DNA of 64,000 bases from Halopenitus persicus (GTDB taxonomy: Archaea; Halobacteriota; Halobacteria; Halobacteriales; Haloferacaceae). The notes below the pieces were generated by a model. It saw only the letters and a program-made list of their open reading frames with translations. It was not told the DNA's origin and searched no databases. The stretch is from contig NZ_FNPC01000002.1 of NCBI RefSeq assembly GCF_900107205.1, positions 124,001 through 188,000 of the forward strand, read 5' to 3'. Position numbers and translations under genes: made by a program. The first letter of the stretch is position 1. Every line of letters starts with the position of its first letter. Of this stretch, positions 35,283-44,267 are shown piece by piece.

Positions 35283-35390
35283 TATCGGCGGTAGCGTCAC
35301 TCCCCCGTCGCATCGGCGGTAGCGTCACTCCCCCGTCGCATCGGCGGTAGCGTCACTCCCCCGCCGCATCGGCGGTCGCGTCACTCGACC
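35283..35390. repeat. 28-base tandem repeat, four copies
   Basis: Units starting at 35283, 35311, 35339 and 35367 share a 28-base period (core CATCGGCGGTAGCGTCACTC). The first three are nearly perfect and the fourth diverges at its end. The array lies upstream of leuS, in the divergent gap to the DUF2085 gene. There are no spacers, so this is not a CRISPR array. Confidence 0.92.
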
Positions 35391-35455
35391 TCGAGTCTCG
35401 ACGATCGTCGTCCGTCCCCCGCAACCTTTTGCCGACCCGTGCCCTCCGATCCGGC

Positions 35456-35920
35456 GTGGATCGCGACGTGCTCCGCCGGGAACTGCGCGCCGGACTCGCC
35501 GAGACGCGTCGGTATCTCCTCTCACACCACGAGCCGGCCGAGTACGACCGCTGCCACCGACTTCGTGTCGGAAGCCGGACCATCCATCTGTGCGCCCGCT
35601 GTTCCGGCGTCCATCCCGGAATCGCGGTGGGGATCGTCCTGGGGACCGGCGGGTGGCTCGGAGGGACCCTCGGACTCGCCGCGATCGCCGTCCTCCCGAT
35701 CGCCGCGCTCGTCGATTGGACGCTCACCGCGGGTCGACCCGAGGCCGGATCGAACCGGGTCCGAACCGCGACGGGGCTCCTTCTGGGTACCGCCTACGGA
35801 CTCGGACTCCATCGGCTCCTCCTCGGCGGCGACCGTCGCGTCCTCCTGATCGGGTTCGGGTACGCCGCGGTCGTCGCCGTGGCGCTGTGGTCCCATCGCG
35901 GCTCGCCCGTCGGATCCTGA
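35456..35920 (+). CDS. DUF2085 family membrane protein
   Basis: A 154-residue protein with the DUF2085 signature: a His/Cys-rich segment (YDRCHRLRVGSRTIHLCARCSGVHPGI, about residues 27-51) leading into four hydrophobic helices. The CARCSGVH motif may bind metal at the membrane face. Its function is unknown. The GTG at 35456 lies about 28 bases after a TATA-like CCTTTTG (35425-35431), indicating a leaderless start; a TTG start further upstream is less likely. Confidence 0.85.
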   Translation: MDRDVLRRELRAGLAETRRYLLSHHEPAEYDRCHRLRVGSRTIHLCARCSGVHPGIAVGIVLGTGGWLGGTLGLAAIAVLPIAALVDWTLTAGRPEAGSNRVRTATGLLLGTAYGLGLHRLLLGGDRRVLLIGFGYAAVVAVALWSHRGSPVGS

Positions 35921-35995
35921 CGACGCTCGATCGCGGTCGCCATCGGATCCGCCACCCGATACCGCTCGGACGTGGCTCGCATCGCACCTCGGCCA

Positions 35996-36010
35996 CATAA
36001 TTATAAATAC
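35996..36010 (+). promoter_or_regulatory. TATA box for the TM2-domain gene
   Basis: CATAATTATAAATAC, with core TTATAAATA, lies about 27 bases upstream of the ATG at 36032, a strong haloarchaeal promoter element. The transcript is probably leaderless. Confidence 0.65.
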
Positions 36011-36031
36011 TCCCGGAAACACCTCGGAACT

Positions 36032-36649
36032 ATGGCAGGTCCCACCGACGACGACACGGACCGTGATCGACGGTCACGCTCCGAGGAATCGACCGACGAC
36101 GATCGCTCCTCCCCGAGCACCGGCGCCGCCGATGACGCCGGCTGGGAGGAGTCCGACGACCGTACCGGCGAGCCGACCGACGCCGGCGGAGCCGATCCCG
36201 ACGACCGAGCCGGTGCGGGCGGCGCCGCCGGCGGAGCCGGGACGAGCGAAGCTGCCGGCGGAGCTGCACCCGATCGGGGCGGCGGACAAAGCCCGGCCCC
36301 CAACGAGCAGTTCTGTTCGAGCTGCGGGACGATCATCAAGAAACAGGCCGAGATCTGTCCGGAGTGTGGCGTCCGGCAGGGCGGCGGCGCCGCGGGCGGC
36401 GCCGGCGCACCCGGTGGAGCGGGCGGTGCCCCTGGAGCAGCCGGAAGCAGTAAGGACCGAACCACCGCCGGGATCCTCGCACTCCTTCTTGGCGGGATCG
36501 GGGCTCACAAGTTCTATCTCGGCGAGACCGGGATGGGACTGTTGTACCTCTGTTTCTCCTGGACGTTCATCCCGGCCATCATCGGCTTCATTGAGGGAAT
36601 CTTATATCTCACCAAGTCGGACGAGGAGTTCCAGCGACAGTACGTGTAG
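36032..36649 (+). CDS. Zinc-ribbon and TM2 domain protein
   Basis: A 205-residue membrane protein. The first 90 residues are acidic then Gly/Ala-rich and probably disordered. A zinc ribbon follows (FCSSCGTIIKKQAEICPECG, two CxxC knuckles near residues 92-110), then a second Gly/Ala linker. The C-terminal TM2 domain has two helices, with GGIGAHKFYLGETGMGLLYL and IIGFIEGILYLTKSDEEF. TM2 proteins are widespread, and their biochemical role in archaea is unknown. Confidence 0.9.
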   Translation: MAGPTDDDTDRDRRSRSEESTDDDRSSPSTGAADDAGWEESDDRTGEPTDAGGADPDDRAGAGGAAGGAGTSEAAGGAAPDRGGGQSPAPNEQFCSSCGTIIKKQAEICPECGVRQGGGAAGGAGAPGGAGGAPGAAGSSKDRTTAGILALLLGGIGAHKFYLGETGMGLLYLCFSWTFIPAIIGFIEGILYLTKSDEEFQRQYV

Positions 36650-36751
36650 GACTGCGGGTCCTGAGCCGCCGAGACGGCCCATCACGGCCGTTCCGGCGGC
36701 GGCGTCGAATGCACAATCCTTATGCCGACTACCGTCCTCCCTACGGGTGCA

Positions 36752-36946
36752 ATGTCTACCGGAACGGTCGACTTCTTCAACGACACTGGCGGCTACGGCT
36801 TCATCTCGACTGAGGACGCGGACGACGACGTCTTCTTCCACATGGAGGACATCGGCGGCCCCGATCTTGAGGAGGGACAGGAGGTCGAATTCGAGATCGA
36901 GGACGCCCCCAAGGGCCCGCGCGCGACGAACCTTACCCGCCTGTAA
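36752..36946 (+). CDS. cspA: Cold-shock domain protein
   Basis: A 64-residue single cold-shock domain (OB fold) that binds single-stranded RNA and DNA. RNP1 appears as GGYGFIS and RNP2 as DVFFHMEDI, with the C-terminal APKGPRATNLTRL. Haloarchaea carry several such acidic CSPs. The ATG at 36752 is preceded by CCTTATG about 30 bases upstream, so the message is probably leaderless; the ten-residue upstream extension is not part of the domain. Confidence 0.95.
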   Translation: MSTGTVDFFNDTGGYGFISTEDADDDVFFHMEDIGGPDLEEGQEVEFEIEDAPKGPRATNLTRL

Positions 36947-37052
36947 GGTTCTCGGCGATCTCACTGACGCATCGGCACACGGCCGCGTTTTCGATTTTCT
37001 CGCCCCGCGAGCGACCGCCACGCCTTCGTCCTCCGTCTGGCGAAACGGGCCG

Positions 37053-37307
37053 TCACCCCGTGACGTAGAGATACGCCCACCAGACGTACCCCGCGGCGAG
37101 CATGACGGCGACGATCGCCTCCAACACCGTGATGTACGTCTCCCCGTGGGTCCGGCGGAACCGCTGGACGCGCTCGACGGGTCGCCACAGCGGCTGGAGC
37201 GGCTCCGGCAGGATCTCGCCGAGTCCGCTGACGCTTTCCGTGTCTATCGGCTGCTCGGCCGTCTCCTGGGTGGACATCGTGCTCGACTCGTCGTCGGAGG
37301 CGCTCAT
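37053..37307 (-). CDS. Small single-helix protein coupled to the TRAP permease
   Basis: An 84-residue protein with an acidic Ser/Thr-rich N-terminal half and one C-terminal membrane helix (TVLEAIVAVMLAAGYVWWAYLYV, about 60-82). The ATG overlaps the permease stop as ATGA, so it is translated with it. It is too short to be a classical DctQ subunit, and the permease is already of the fused type. It may be a small accessory or stabilising subunit. The family is not recognised. Confidence 0.75.
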   Translation of the reverse strand: MSASDDESSTMSTQETAEQPIDTESVSGLGEILPEPLQPLWRPVERVQRFRRTHGETYITVLEAIVAVMLAAGYVWWAYLYVTG

Positions 37308-39313
37308 CGTTCCACCCCCCGACGGAAGGGGAGTTTCGCGCCGCGTTCGAGGACCTTTTCGGCGGCGAAGACCGCGCCGAACGCGACGATCCCGGCGACC
37401 TTCAGGAACCGACCGGGGTACACCATCACGAGCAGACCGAGCGCGAACAACGCTCCGCGGATCAGGACGCGGCGGCCGGCTGACGTCCGGAACGGATAGT
37501 TCAGGCCGTAGATCATGGCGACCGCTCCCACGAGCACCAGCACGCCGGTGAACAACGTGCTCAGCGTCGGAGCCATCGTCACGAGGCCGGGGTTGTAGAC
37601 GAAGGCGATCGGGAGGACGAAAAGCGGCGCCGCGATCTTGATCGCCACGCCGCAGGTCCGCCAGAAGTTCGCCTCCGCGATGCCCGCGGCGACCACGGCC
37701 GCGGTCGCGACCGGCGGCGTGATCCCGGCCAGGATGGCGGCGTAGAACACGGTGTAGTGGGCCACGATCTCGGGGACGCCGAAGTCGGCGACGAACGTCG
37801 GCGCGATCAGGATGGCGACGATGACGTAGGACGCCACCGTCGGCATTCCCATCCCCATCAGGATCGCCACGGCCATTCCCAGCAGCACCGCGTACAGCAG
37901 GACGCCGCCCGAGAGGTCGATCAGGAGCAGCGCGATCTTGTTCGGAACGCCGGTGGTGGAGAGGATGTTGATGACGCCGTTGATCGAGACGAGAATGATG
38001 GCGATGGGCGCGAGGATGATCGCGCCGCGTCGGAACCCCGTGACCGTGTCCCAGAACTGTGTGACGAACTCCTCGACCGCGTCGCCGGCGGACTCCTCGA
38101 TCCCGCGCTGGATGACCGGGAACGTGATGCCCGTGATGACCATCGCCACGATCGTCCACAGCGCGGCGGTCATCACGGTCCACTGGACGATGCCCAGCAG
38201 GTAGACCAGTATGACGAACGGGATCCCGAATCGAAGCCCTTCGAACGCCTTCTCGCGCCGGGAGAGCGTCTCCTCGAAGAACTCGGAGAACTGCATGTCC
38301 TGCGTGCTCGCGTCGCTGATCGCCGTGTAGTGGACGGCGATCCCGATGCTGGCGACGAGGATCGCTGCCGGCACCAGGCCGGCGACGATGATGTTGAGGT
38401 ACTGCACGCCGAGATAGGAGGCCATGACGAACGCCGAGGCGCCCATAACCGGCGGGAGCACCTGGCCCGACGTGGAGGCGACCGCCTCGATGGCGCCCGC
38501 ACGGTGGTTCGCCATGCCGCTTTCCCGCATCGTCGGGATGGTGAACGAGCCGGTCATGGCCGCGTTGGCTGTGTAGGAGCCGTTGATCGATCCGATCACG
38601 GCCGACGAGAGGACGGCCGTCTGTGCCACCCCGGACTTGATGTAGCTCGAGGTGACGATGGCGACCCGCAGGATCAGATCGAAGGCGCCGTATCCGAACA
38701 ACAGCCCCGCGTACAGCAGGAACGGCGCGATCCAGGCGGCCGTCAACTGGGTGAGGCTCCCGTAGAAGCCGTACAGGTCGGTCACGAGCACCTGCAACAG
38801 CGTCAGCTCCTGCATCCCCGCGTGGCCGAGGACGCCGGAGACGTGGTTTCCGAACACGCCGTAGATGATCATCCCGCCGACCACGCCCAGAAACAGGTTG
38901 CCGAACTCCCGCCAGGTCAGGTACAGTATCGAGACGATGACCAGCCGGGCGAGCATGTACTCGTGGGGGGTGGCGTACCCCTGGCGCTGGAGATACACGA
39001 GCTCGAAGTTCAGCGCGAAGTACAGCGCCGACGTGATGAGAACGATCGACGACGCCAACAGCACGGCGCCGTCGATCCGGTTTCCGTCCTGGAGGGACTG
39101 CCGCGTCTGGTCGAGCGCGTACACCGTCATGATCCCGCCGACGAAGACGACGCCGAACTGGACGCGTCCGGCGCTCCCGACGAGAGGGATCCGTTGCGCG
39201 TGCGCCCACACCAGGACGATCAGCCAGAACACGACGGCCGCGACCGTGACGCTCACGTCGAGACCGCCTCGTATCGTCTCAGCCAGTCCGTTCCGATCCG
39301 TTCGTGTGCTCAT
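37304..39313 (-). CDS. TRAP transporter fused permease (DctQ-M type)
   Basis: A 669-residue fused 4TM-12TM permease of the kind that works with TAXI binding proteins in secondary uptake of organic acids. At least fifteen hydrophobic segments are evident. Characteristic stretches are GGMIIYGVFGNHVSG, SGQVLPPVMGASAFVMASYLGV and the duplicated GMGMPTVASYVIVAIL with AGITPPVATAAVVAAGIA. It lies downstream of the TAXI binding-protein gene on the same strand. Confidence 0.92.
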   Translation of the reverse strand: MSTRTDRNGLAETIRGGLDVSVTVAAVVFWLIVLVWAHAQRIPLVGSAGRVQFGVVFVGGIMTVYALDQTRQSLQDGNRIDGAVLLASSIVLITSALYFALNFELVYLQRQGYATPHEYMLARLVIVSILYLTWREFGNLFLGVVGGMIIYGVFGNHVSGVLGHAGMQELTLLQVLVTDLYGFYGSLTQLTAAWIAPFLLYAGLLFGYGAFDLILRVAIVTSSYIKSGVAQTAVLSSAVIGSINGSYTANAAMTGSFTIPTMRESGMANHRAGAIEAVASTSGQVLPPVMGASAFVMASYLGVQYLNIIVAGLVPAAILVASIGIAVHYTAISDASTQDMQFSEFFEETLSRREKAFEGLRFGIPFVILVYLLGIVQWTVMTAALWTIVAMVITGITFPVIQRGIEESAGDAVEEFVTQFWDTVTGFRRGAIILAPIAIILVSINGVINILSTTGVPNKIALLLIDLSGGVLLYAVLLGMAVAILMGMGMPTVASYVIVAILIAPTFVADFGVPEIVAHYTVFYAAILAGITPPVATAAVVAAGIAEANFWRTCGVAIKIAAPLFVLPIAFVYNPGLVTMAPTLSTLFTGVLVLVGAVAMIYGLNYPFRTSAGRRVLIRGALFALGLLVMVYPGRFLKVAGIVAFGAVFAAEKVLERGAKLPFRRGVER

Positions 39314-39424
39314 TCGTTAGGTACCATTGGCTTCGCCGAATCACTCATACGTCACATCCATCGTCCGGGATCGGGGTGCCGTCGGCGGCCGCGAACGGGC
39401 GTCACGGGGACGCCCGCCGGGCGA

Positions 39425-40609
39425 CTACCGTTCGCCGACCGTCAGCTCGTCGTTCCAGGCGTCGTTGTCCTGGTAGAACTGGGCGGCACCCGGATGGACC
39501 GGGATGTCCGGGATCGCCGAGGCGTGCATCGCCGAAACGCCCTCCTCGAAGTCGTTCATCTGGGCCTCGGCTTCGTTGACGGTGTCGTTGTGCTCGTAGA
39601 CGACGCGACACAGCTCCCGGACGGCGGCGTCCTCGGCCGCGGGATTGAACATGTAGTTCACCTGGAGGTCCCAGTGGAACACCTCGTCGGTGCCGATGTC
39701 CTGGCCCATCCCCCACTCGTCGTAGGCGGTCGTTCCGGTTCCGGCCCCGCCGTACGACTCCGCCGACTCGCGCAGCGCGTCGGTGGGTTCGACGTAGTGG
39801 ACGTCCACGCGCGAGGAGTACTCCTGTACCCACCCGGTGTAGCGAACGCCGGGAGTTCCGTAGGCGATCGCGGCGTCGATCTGGCCCTCCTCGAGCGCGC
39901 CGGGGGCATCGTCGACGGCCATGTTCTGGATGTTCATCTGGTCGTATACGTCGGCCGTCGGGTCCTGTGACCAGACGTCCAGCGTCGTCGCGCGCGTCGA
40001 GTAGCCCGGCTCCGCCGGATAGACGTTCGCGCCCGCGAGGTCGTCGAACGTCTCGATGCCGGTTCCGTCCCGGGCGACGACGTAGATGGAGTACGGGAAC
40101 GCGTAGAACCCGTACCACGGGACGCTGTCGACCCCCTGGTCGGCGAACGTCCCCCGATCGTTCATCGCCTTGACCAGCGTGTTGTTGTCGGTGATCCCAG
40201 CGGGGAACTGGCCCTGGTCCATCCGCCGGACCGTTCCGATGTATCCCGGGCTCTCGATGGTCGCGTAGTCGAGGGTGTCGCTGTGCTGGCTGACGGCACG
40301 CTCCACGGCGAGTCCGACGGATCGCGTCCCGCCGGCGGACGTTCCGACGCGGAGCTGCAGCTGTTGGTCGCCGTTGCCGTCTCCATTTCCGTCCCCGTTG
40401 CCATCGCCGTTGCCGCCGCCGTTACCGTCACCATTGCCGCCACCGTTGCCGTTGCCACCGCCGTTGCCGTTGCCACCGCCGTTGCCGTTTCCATTGCCGC
40501 CGCCGTTGCCGGTACACCCGGCGATCGAGACGGCGCCCGAAACGCCGGCCAGCTCGACGAACCGTCGGCGGCTGACGATGCTCCGGCGATCGTTGTTTCC
40601 TCTGGACAT
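39425..40609 (-). CDS. TAXI-family TRAP transporter substrate-binding lipoprotein
   Basis: A 394-residue exported binding protein. The N-terminus has a twin-Arg-type motif (SRRRFVELAG), then GVSGAVSIAGC with a lipobox Cys at 32. A long Gly/Asn/Asp linker (about 33-80) follows. The TAXI domain starts QLRVGTSAGGTRSVGLAVERAVSQ and contains DNNTLVKAM and GANVYPAEPGYSTRATTLDV. It delivers its ligand to the fused permease; glutamate, dicarboxylates or sugar acids are known TRAP ligands. The neighbouring enolase-superfamily enzymes favour an acid sugar (inference). Confidence 0.92.
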   Translation of the reverse strand: MSRGNNDRRSIVSRRRFVELAGVSGAVSIAGCTGNGGGNGNGNGGGNGNGGGNGNGGGNGDGNGGGNGDGNGDGNGDGNGDQQLQLRVGTSAGGTRSVGLAVERAVSQHSDTLDYATIESPGYIGTVRRMDQGQFPAGITDNNTLVKAMNDRGTFADQGVDSVPWYGFYAFPYSIYVVARDGTGIETFDDLAGANVYPAEPGYSTRATTLDVWSQDPTADVYDQMNIQNMAVDDAPGALEEGQIDAAIAYGTPGVRYTGWVQEYSSRVDVHYVEPTDALRESAESYGGAGTGTTAYDEWGMGQDIGTDEVFHWDLQVNYMFNPAAEDAAVRELCRVVYEHNDTVNEAEAQMNDFEEGVSAMHASAIPDIPVHPGAAQFYQDNDAWNDELTVGER

Positions 40610-40629
40610 AGCCGTTCGGAGGATCGGCT

Positions 40630-40683
40630 GGAACGTTTAATAATGTAATTTATATATTCATTCCTATATACACGAAATAAATG
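40630..40683. promoter_or_regulatory. Control region between TAXI gene and enolase-superfamily genes
   Basis: Minus-strand ATTATTAAACG (about 40634-40644) is the probable TATA box of the TAXI gene, 28 bases upstream of its ATG. Beyond it lies ATTCCTATATACACGAAATA (40660-40679), matching the potD upstream element at 19 of 20 positions. For the rightward genes, GCTATTTG near 40768 is about 28 bases before the ATG at 40797. Confidence 0.6.
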
Positions 40684-40796
40684 GGTATATCGAAAGGGAT
40701 CTCTTATCTCAACTCGCCGAACGATCGTCCTTCGCACGATGCGGTTCTATTTGCCGGTATCTTCGGCTATTTGTTGGTCTGGATTCCCGCCCCGCT

Positions 40797-41903
40797 ATGG
40801 AGATCACTGCGGTCGAATCGTTCCCGATCGAGATCCCGCTGGCCGAGCCGGTCTCCTTCTCGAACCGAACGATCCGCTATCGGGACCACGCGATCACGCG
40901 CGTTCGCACCGAGAGCGGGCTGGAGGGCGTCGGCTACTCGCTGGGATACGAGGGCGCGGAACTGATCGCGGACGCGGTCGAGTCGATGCTCGCCCCGACG
41001 GTGACCGGCGAGGATCCGCGGGACACGACCCGCCTGTGGCACGAGATGTACGAAGGAAACGTCCAGATCGGCCGAACCGGGCTCTTCCTGCGGGCGATCT
41101 CCACGGTGGACATCGCGCTGTGGGACCTGAAGGCGAAGGCGGCCGACCAACCCCTTCACAAACTGCTCGGCGGCTACGCCGAGGCCGTCCCCGCGTACGC
41201 CAGCGGCGGCTACTACCGCGAGGAGAAGGGCCACGACGGGCTCCGCTCGGAGATCGAACGGTACCTCGAGGCGGGACACGACGTCGTGAAGATGAAGGTC
41301 GGCCGTCGGCCCGTCCACGAGGAGGTCGACCGCGTCGCCGCGGTTCGTGAGACGATCGGCCCCGACCGAACGCTGTTGCTCGACGCCAACGGCGTGTGGT
41401 CGTCCGCGCCGGAGGCGATCCGGGCCTGTCGCGCCTTCGAACCGTACGACCCGTACTTCATCGAGGAGCCGGTGCTGATCGACCGGGTCGAGACGATGAG
41501 CCAGGTCAACGAGGCCCTCGAGTATCCGGTCGCGACCGGCGAGCTGGAGGGTACCCGTCACAACTTCGCGTCGCTGTACGACGCCGGCGCGGCGAGCGTC
41601 CTGCAACCCGATGCGACCGTCTGCGGGGGAATCACGGAGTGGCTCCGGATCGCCGACCACGCGGCGGCCTACGACGTCCCGATCGCGCCCCACTACAACT
41701 GGAACCTCCACGCATCGCTGCTCGGCGCGATCGAGAACGGTCTCTGGGTCGAGTACTTTTATCGGGACATGGACGTCAAGGTGTTCGACGACGTGGTTAC
41801 GGATCCCCTCTCGCCGAACGGCGAGGGTCGGATCGAGCTGCCCGATACCCCCGGACACGGGGTCGAACTGGACGGGAACGCGCTTCGGGAGTTCAGGGTA
41901 TGA
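40797..41903 (+). CDS. Enolase-superfamily enzyme, mandelate racemase/muconate cycloisomerase type
   Basis: A 368-residue member of the enolase superfamily; these enzymes abstract an alpha-proton from a carboxylate with magnesium-stabilised enolate. The KxK motif is VKMKVG (K165, K167), metal ligands lie in LLLDANG (D196), FIEEPV (E223/224) and ATGELE (E249), and a basic His lies in APHYNW (H299). The combination of KxK and His suits racemases or acid-sugar dehydratases of the mandelate racemase subgroup. Its stop overlaps the next enolase-superfamily gene (ATGA). Confidence 0.88.
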   Translation: MEITAVESFPIEIPLAEPVSFSNRTIRYRDHAITRVRTESGLEGVGYSLGYEGAELIADAVESMLAPTVTGEDPRDTTRLWHEMYEGNVQIGRTGLFLRAISTVDIALWDLKAKAADQPLHKLLGGYAEAVPAYASGGYYREEKGHDGLRSEIERYLEAGHDVVKMKVGRRPVHEEVDRVAAVRETIGPDRTLLLDANGVWSSAPEAIRACRAFEPYDPYFIEEPVLIDRVETMSQVNEALEYPVATGELEGTRHNFASLYDAGAASVLQPDATVCGGITEWLRIADHAAAYDVPIAPHYNWNLHASLLGAIENGLWVEYFYRDMDVKVFDDVVTDPLSPNGEGRIELPDTPGHGVELDGNALREFRV

Positions 41904-43096
41904 GGGACTACGGCAACCACGCGTCGCGAAGCGCCGATCGAACCGTCGAGATCACTGACATCGACGTCCGCGTCGTCGCCGGGAACTTCGAGTGGAACCT
42001 CATCACGATCGAGACGGACGCCGGCATCACCGGGATCGGCGAGGCGTATCGGGGCGGCGGAGTCCCCGAGATCGTCGAGTACACGAAGCGGTTCCTCATC
42101 GGGGAGAACCCCCTCGATCCGGAGCGGATCGTCCGGCGGATCGTCCAGGAGATGTCGGGCCACGGCGGGACGACCGGGAAGGTCGTCACGGCGGCCTCGG
42201 GCATCGAGGTCGCGCTGTGGGACCTCGCGGGCAAGATCCTCGGCGTGCCGGTCTATGAGCTCCTCGGTTCGAAGTATCGCGACGAGGTCCGGATCTACTG
42301 TGACTGCCACGCCGGGGAGGCCTACGAACTCGAGGACGGCGCGACGGCCTACGCCGATGCCGACGCCTACTCCCCGGAGGCGTACGCGCGGGAGGCCGCC
42401 CGCGTTCGGGATCTCGGCTTTTCGGCGCTGAAGTTCGATCTCGACCTCCCGTCCGACACGCATCCCGACCGGACGAACGGTCGGTTGACCAACGACGCCA
42501 TCGAGGAGAAACGCCGGATCGTCGCGGCCGTCCGGGACGAGATCGGCCACGACGTCGACCTCGCCTTCGACTGCCACTGGGACTACTCGGTCGAGAGCGC
42601 GAAACGGCTCGCCCACGCGTTGGAGCCGTACGACCTCATGTGGCTCGAGGACCCGATCCCGCCCGAGAACATGGGTGCACAGATCGAGGTGACCCGCGAC
42701 ACCCGCACGCCGATCGCCACCGGCGAGAACCGCTTCCAGGTACACGAGCTCTCCGAGCTGATCGACGAACACGGCGTCGACGTCATCACGCCCGACCCGA
42801 CGACCGTGGGCGGGCTCGCCGAGACGATCCGGGTCGCCGACCGTGCCGAGGAGGAGTACATGCCGATCTCGCCGCACAACGTCTGCAGCCCGGTCGGTAC
42901 GATGGCTTGCGTCCACCTCGGCGCGGTGATCCCCAACTTCGACCTCCTCGAATACCACGCCCTCGAGGTGGACTGGTGGGACGACCTCCACACACGGTCG
43001 GAACCGCTGATCCGGGACGGGACCATCGCGGTCCCCGAGGAGCCGGGGCTCGGGATCGAACTGGACGACGACGTCGTCGAGGCGCACCTCCTGTAG
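41900..43096 (+). CDS. Enolase-superfamily acid-sugar dehydratase-like protein
   Basis: A 398-residue enolase-superfamily enzyme, different in subgroup from its partner. It has KFD (K178, D180), DCHWD (D224, H226), WLEDPIPPEN (E250), ATGENRF (E276) and SPHNVCSPVGT (H326). The D-x-H pattern plus a later His is the arrangement known from D-galactonate and mannonate dehydratases, where one His is acid and the other base. A sugar-acid dehydration role is therefore likely; the exact substrate is unknown. The ATG overlaps the upstream stop, so both enzymes are made together, opposite the TRAP-TAXI transporter. Confidence 0.88.
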   Translation: MRDYGNHASRSADRTVEITDIDVRVVAGNFEWNLITIETDAGITGIGEAYRGGGVPEIVEYTKRFLIGENPLDPERIVRRIVQEMSGHGGTTGKVVTAASGIEVALWDLAGKILGVPVYELLGSKYRDEVRIYCDCHAGEAYELEDGATAYADADAYSPEAYAREAARVRDLGFSALKFDLDLPSDTHPDRTNGRLTNDAIEEKRRIVAAVRDEIGHDVDLAFDCHWDYSVESAKRLAHALEPYDLMWLEDPIPPENMGAQIEVTRDTRTPIATGENRFQVHELSELIDEHGVDVITPDPTTVGGLAETIRVADRAEEEYMPISPHNVCSPVGTMACVHLGAVIPNFDLLEYHALEVDWWDDLHTRSEPLIRDGTIAVPEEPGLGIELDDDVVEAHLL

Positions 43097-43165
43097 ATCG
43101 GGCGGCGGTCGGGGGTCGATCCCCGCGAGGACGCCGGTTCCGTCAAAGCGGGTCGGCCGTCGAGC

Positions 43166-44125
43166 TCACTCCTCGGCCGTCCGGCGAATGAGCGCCGCCA
43201 GCCGGTCGTAGAACGTCGCCTCGTACTTCTCGGCGGCGTCGATCGTGGGCCGCGCGTTGGTCTCGGTCACCACGAGCCGGTCGTCCGTCTCGAGCAGGTC
43301 GACGCCGAGGTAGTCGATCCCCAGCGTGGCGGCGGTGCGTTCGGCCAGCTCGCGGTGCCGATCCGGCGGGTCGACCGGAACCGCGCTCGCGCCGCGATGG
43401 ACGTTGTGTTTCCAGCGGCCGCCGGCGTGCTCGCCGCTGCCCCCCTCGGTGCCGGCGTGTCCGCCGCCTTCCGTGTCGTCATCGTCGGCCTCGGCTCCCG
43501 GCAGTCGGCGCTCGACCGCGCCCAGGCAGTCGCCGTCGACCACCATCAGCCGGTGGTCGCGTGCGTCGGGGAGGAACTCCTGGATCAGGTAGGACTTGTC
43601 GCCGGTCGCGCGGAAGTCGTGAACCAGATCGAGATAGTCGATCGTCCCCGAGAGGTCGTCCGGGTCGACCGCCTTGGCGACGCCGACGCCGCGGGTCGTG
43701 GAGTTCGGCTTGATCACGAGCGGGTACGACAGGCCCGCGTCGGCGACCGCCTCGTGGATCGTCGCCTCGTTGACCGGATTCGAAACCATCACGCTCCGCG
43801 GCACCGGGATCCCGGCCGCGTCGAGCGCGCTCGTGACGCCGCCCTTGTTGCGCGAGGTGAGGACGGCGTCGCGGTCGTTCACCCACGGCACCCCGAGGCG
43901 GGCGTCGAGCGCCGCCCCCTCCATCAGCCGCGTCGGGTAGACGAACCCCACGTCGACCGTCTCCGGGGCGGGATCGACCGGGTCCGCGGGCGCATCGGGG
44001 CTGCCGGTGAGTCGGATCGTGCGTCCCTTCGCACGGAGATGAACCACCTCGATCCCGCGCTCGGCGAGGGGATCACGGACGCGCTCGAAGGTCTCCGACC
44101 GGGTTGTCATCGCGAGCCGAAGCAT
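43166..44125 (-). CDS. RimK-like ATP-grasp ligase
   Basis: A 319-residue ATP-grasp protein of the RimK/LysX group, which joins an amino acid to a carboxylate using ATP. Seen are NDRDAVLTSRNKGGVTSAL, PLVIKPNSTTRGVGVAKA (nucleotide-binding Lys and Gly loop), YLIQEFLP, RWKHNVHRGASA and metal-binding YLGVDLLE...VTETNARPTI. A low-complexity acidic/Gly-His insert (about 213-234) interrupts the domain. The target is unknown: ribosomal protein modification, coenzyme polyglutamylation and peptide synthesis are all in the family. Confidence 0.88.
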   Translation of the reverse strand: MLRLAMTTRSETFERVRDPLAERGIEVVHLRAKGRTIRLTGSPDAPADPVDPAPETVDVGFVYPTRLMEGAALDARLGVPWVNDRDAVLTSRNKGGVTSALDAAGIPVPRSVMVSNPVNEATIHEAVADAGLSYPLVIKPNSTTRGVGVAKAVDPDDLSGTIDYLDLVHDFRATGDKSYLIQEFLPDARDHRLMVVDGDCLGAVERRLPGAEADDDDTEGGGHAGTEGGSGEHAGGRWKHNVHRGASAVPVDPPDRHRELAERTAATLGIDYLGVDLLETDDRLVVTETNARPTIDAAEKYEATFYDRLAALIRRTAEE

Positions 44126-44267
44126 CGATCCGCACGAGCGGGCCGAGGGGGATAAGCCTCGCGACGATGGCGGCGGCTGCGGGGGTCACGGACGGCGACC
44201 TCGGAGAAACGGGCCTCGCGTCGAAACGCCGATCCAACCCGGACGTTGTCGGGACGGGGCGCCGGCC

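Noticed and set aside
35283-35390. Possible CRISPR array
   Set aside because: The 28-base units are directly adjacent with no spacers, and no cas genes are present in the window.
40681-40965. Plus-strand 94-codon frame starting in the TAXI/enolase-superfamily control region
   Set aside because: It runs out of frame into the first enolase-superfamily gene and becomes Arg/Ser-rich, typical of a shadow frame.
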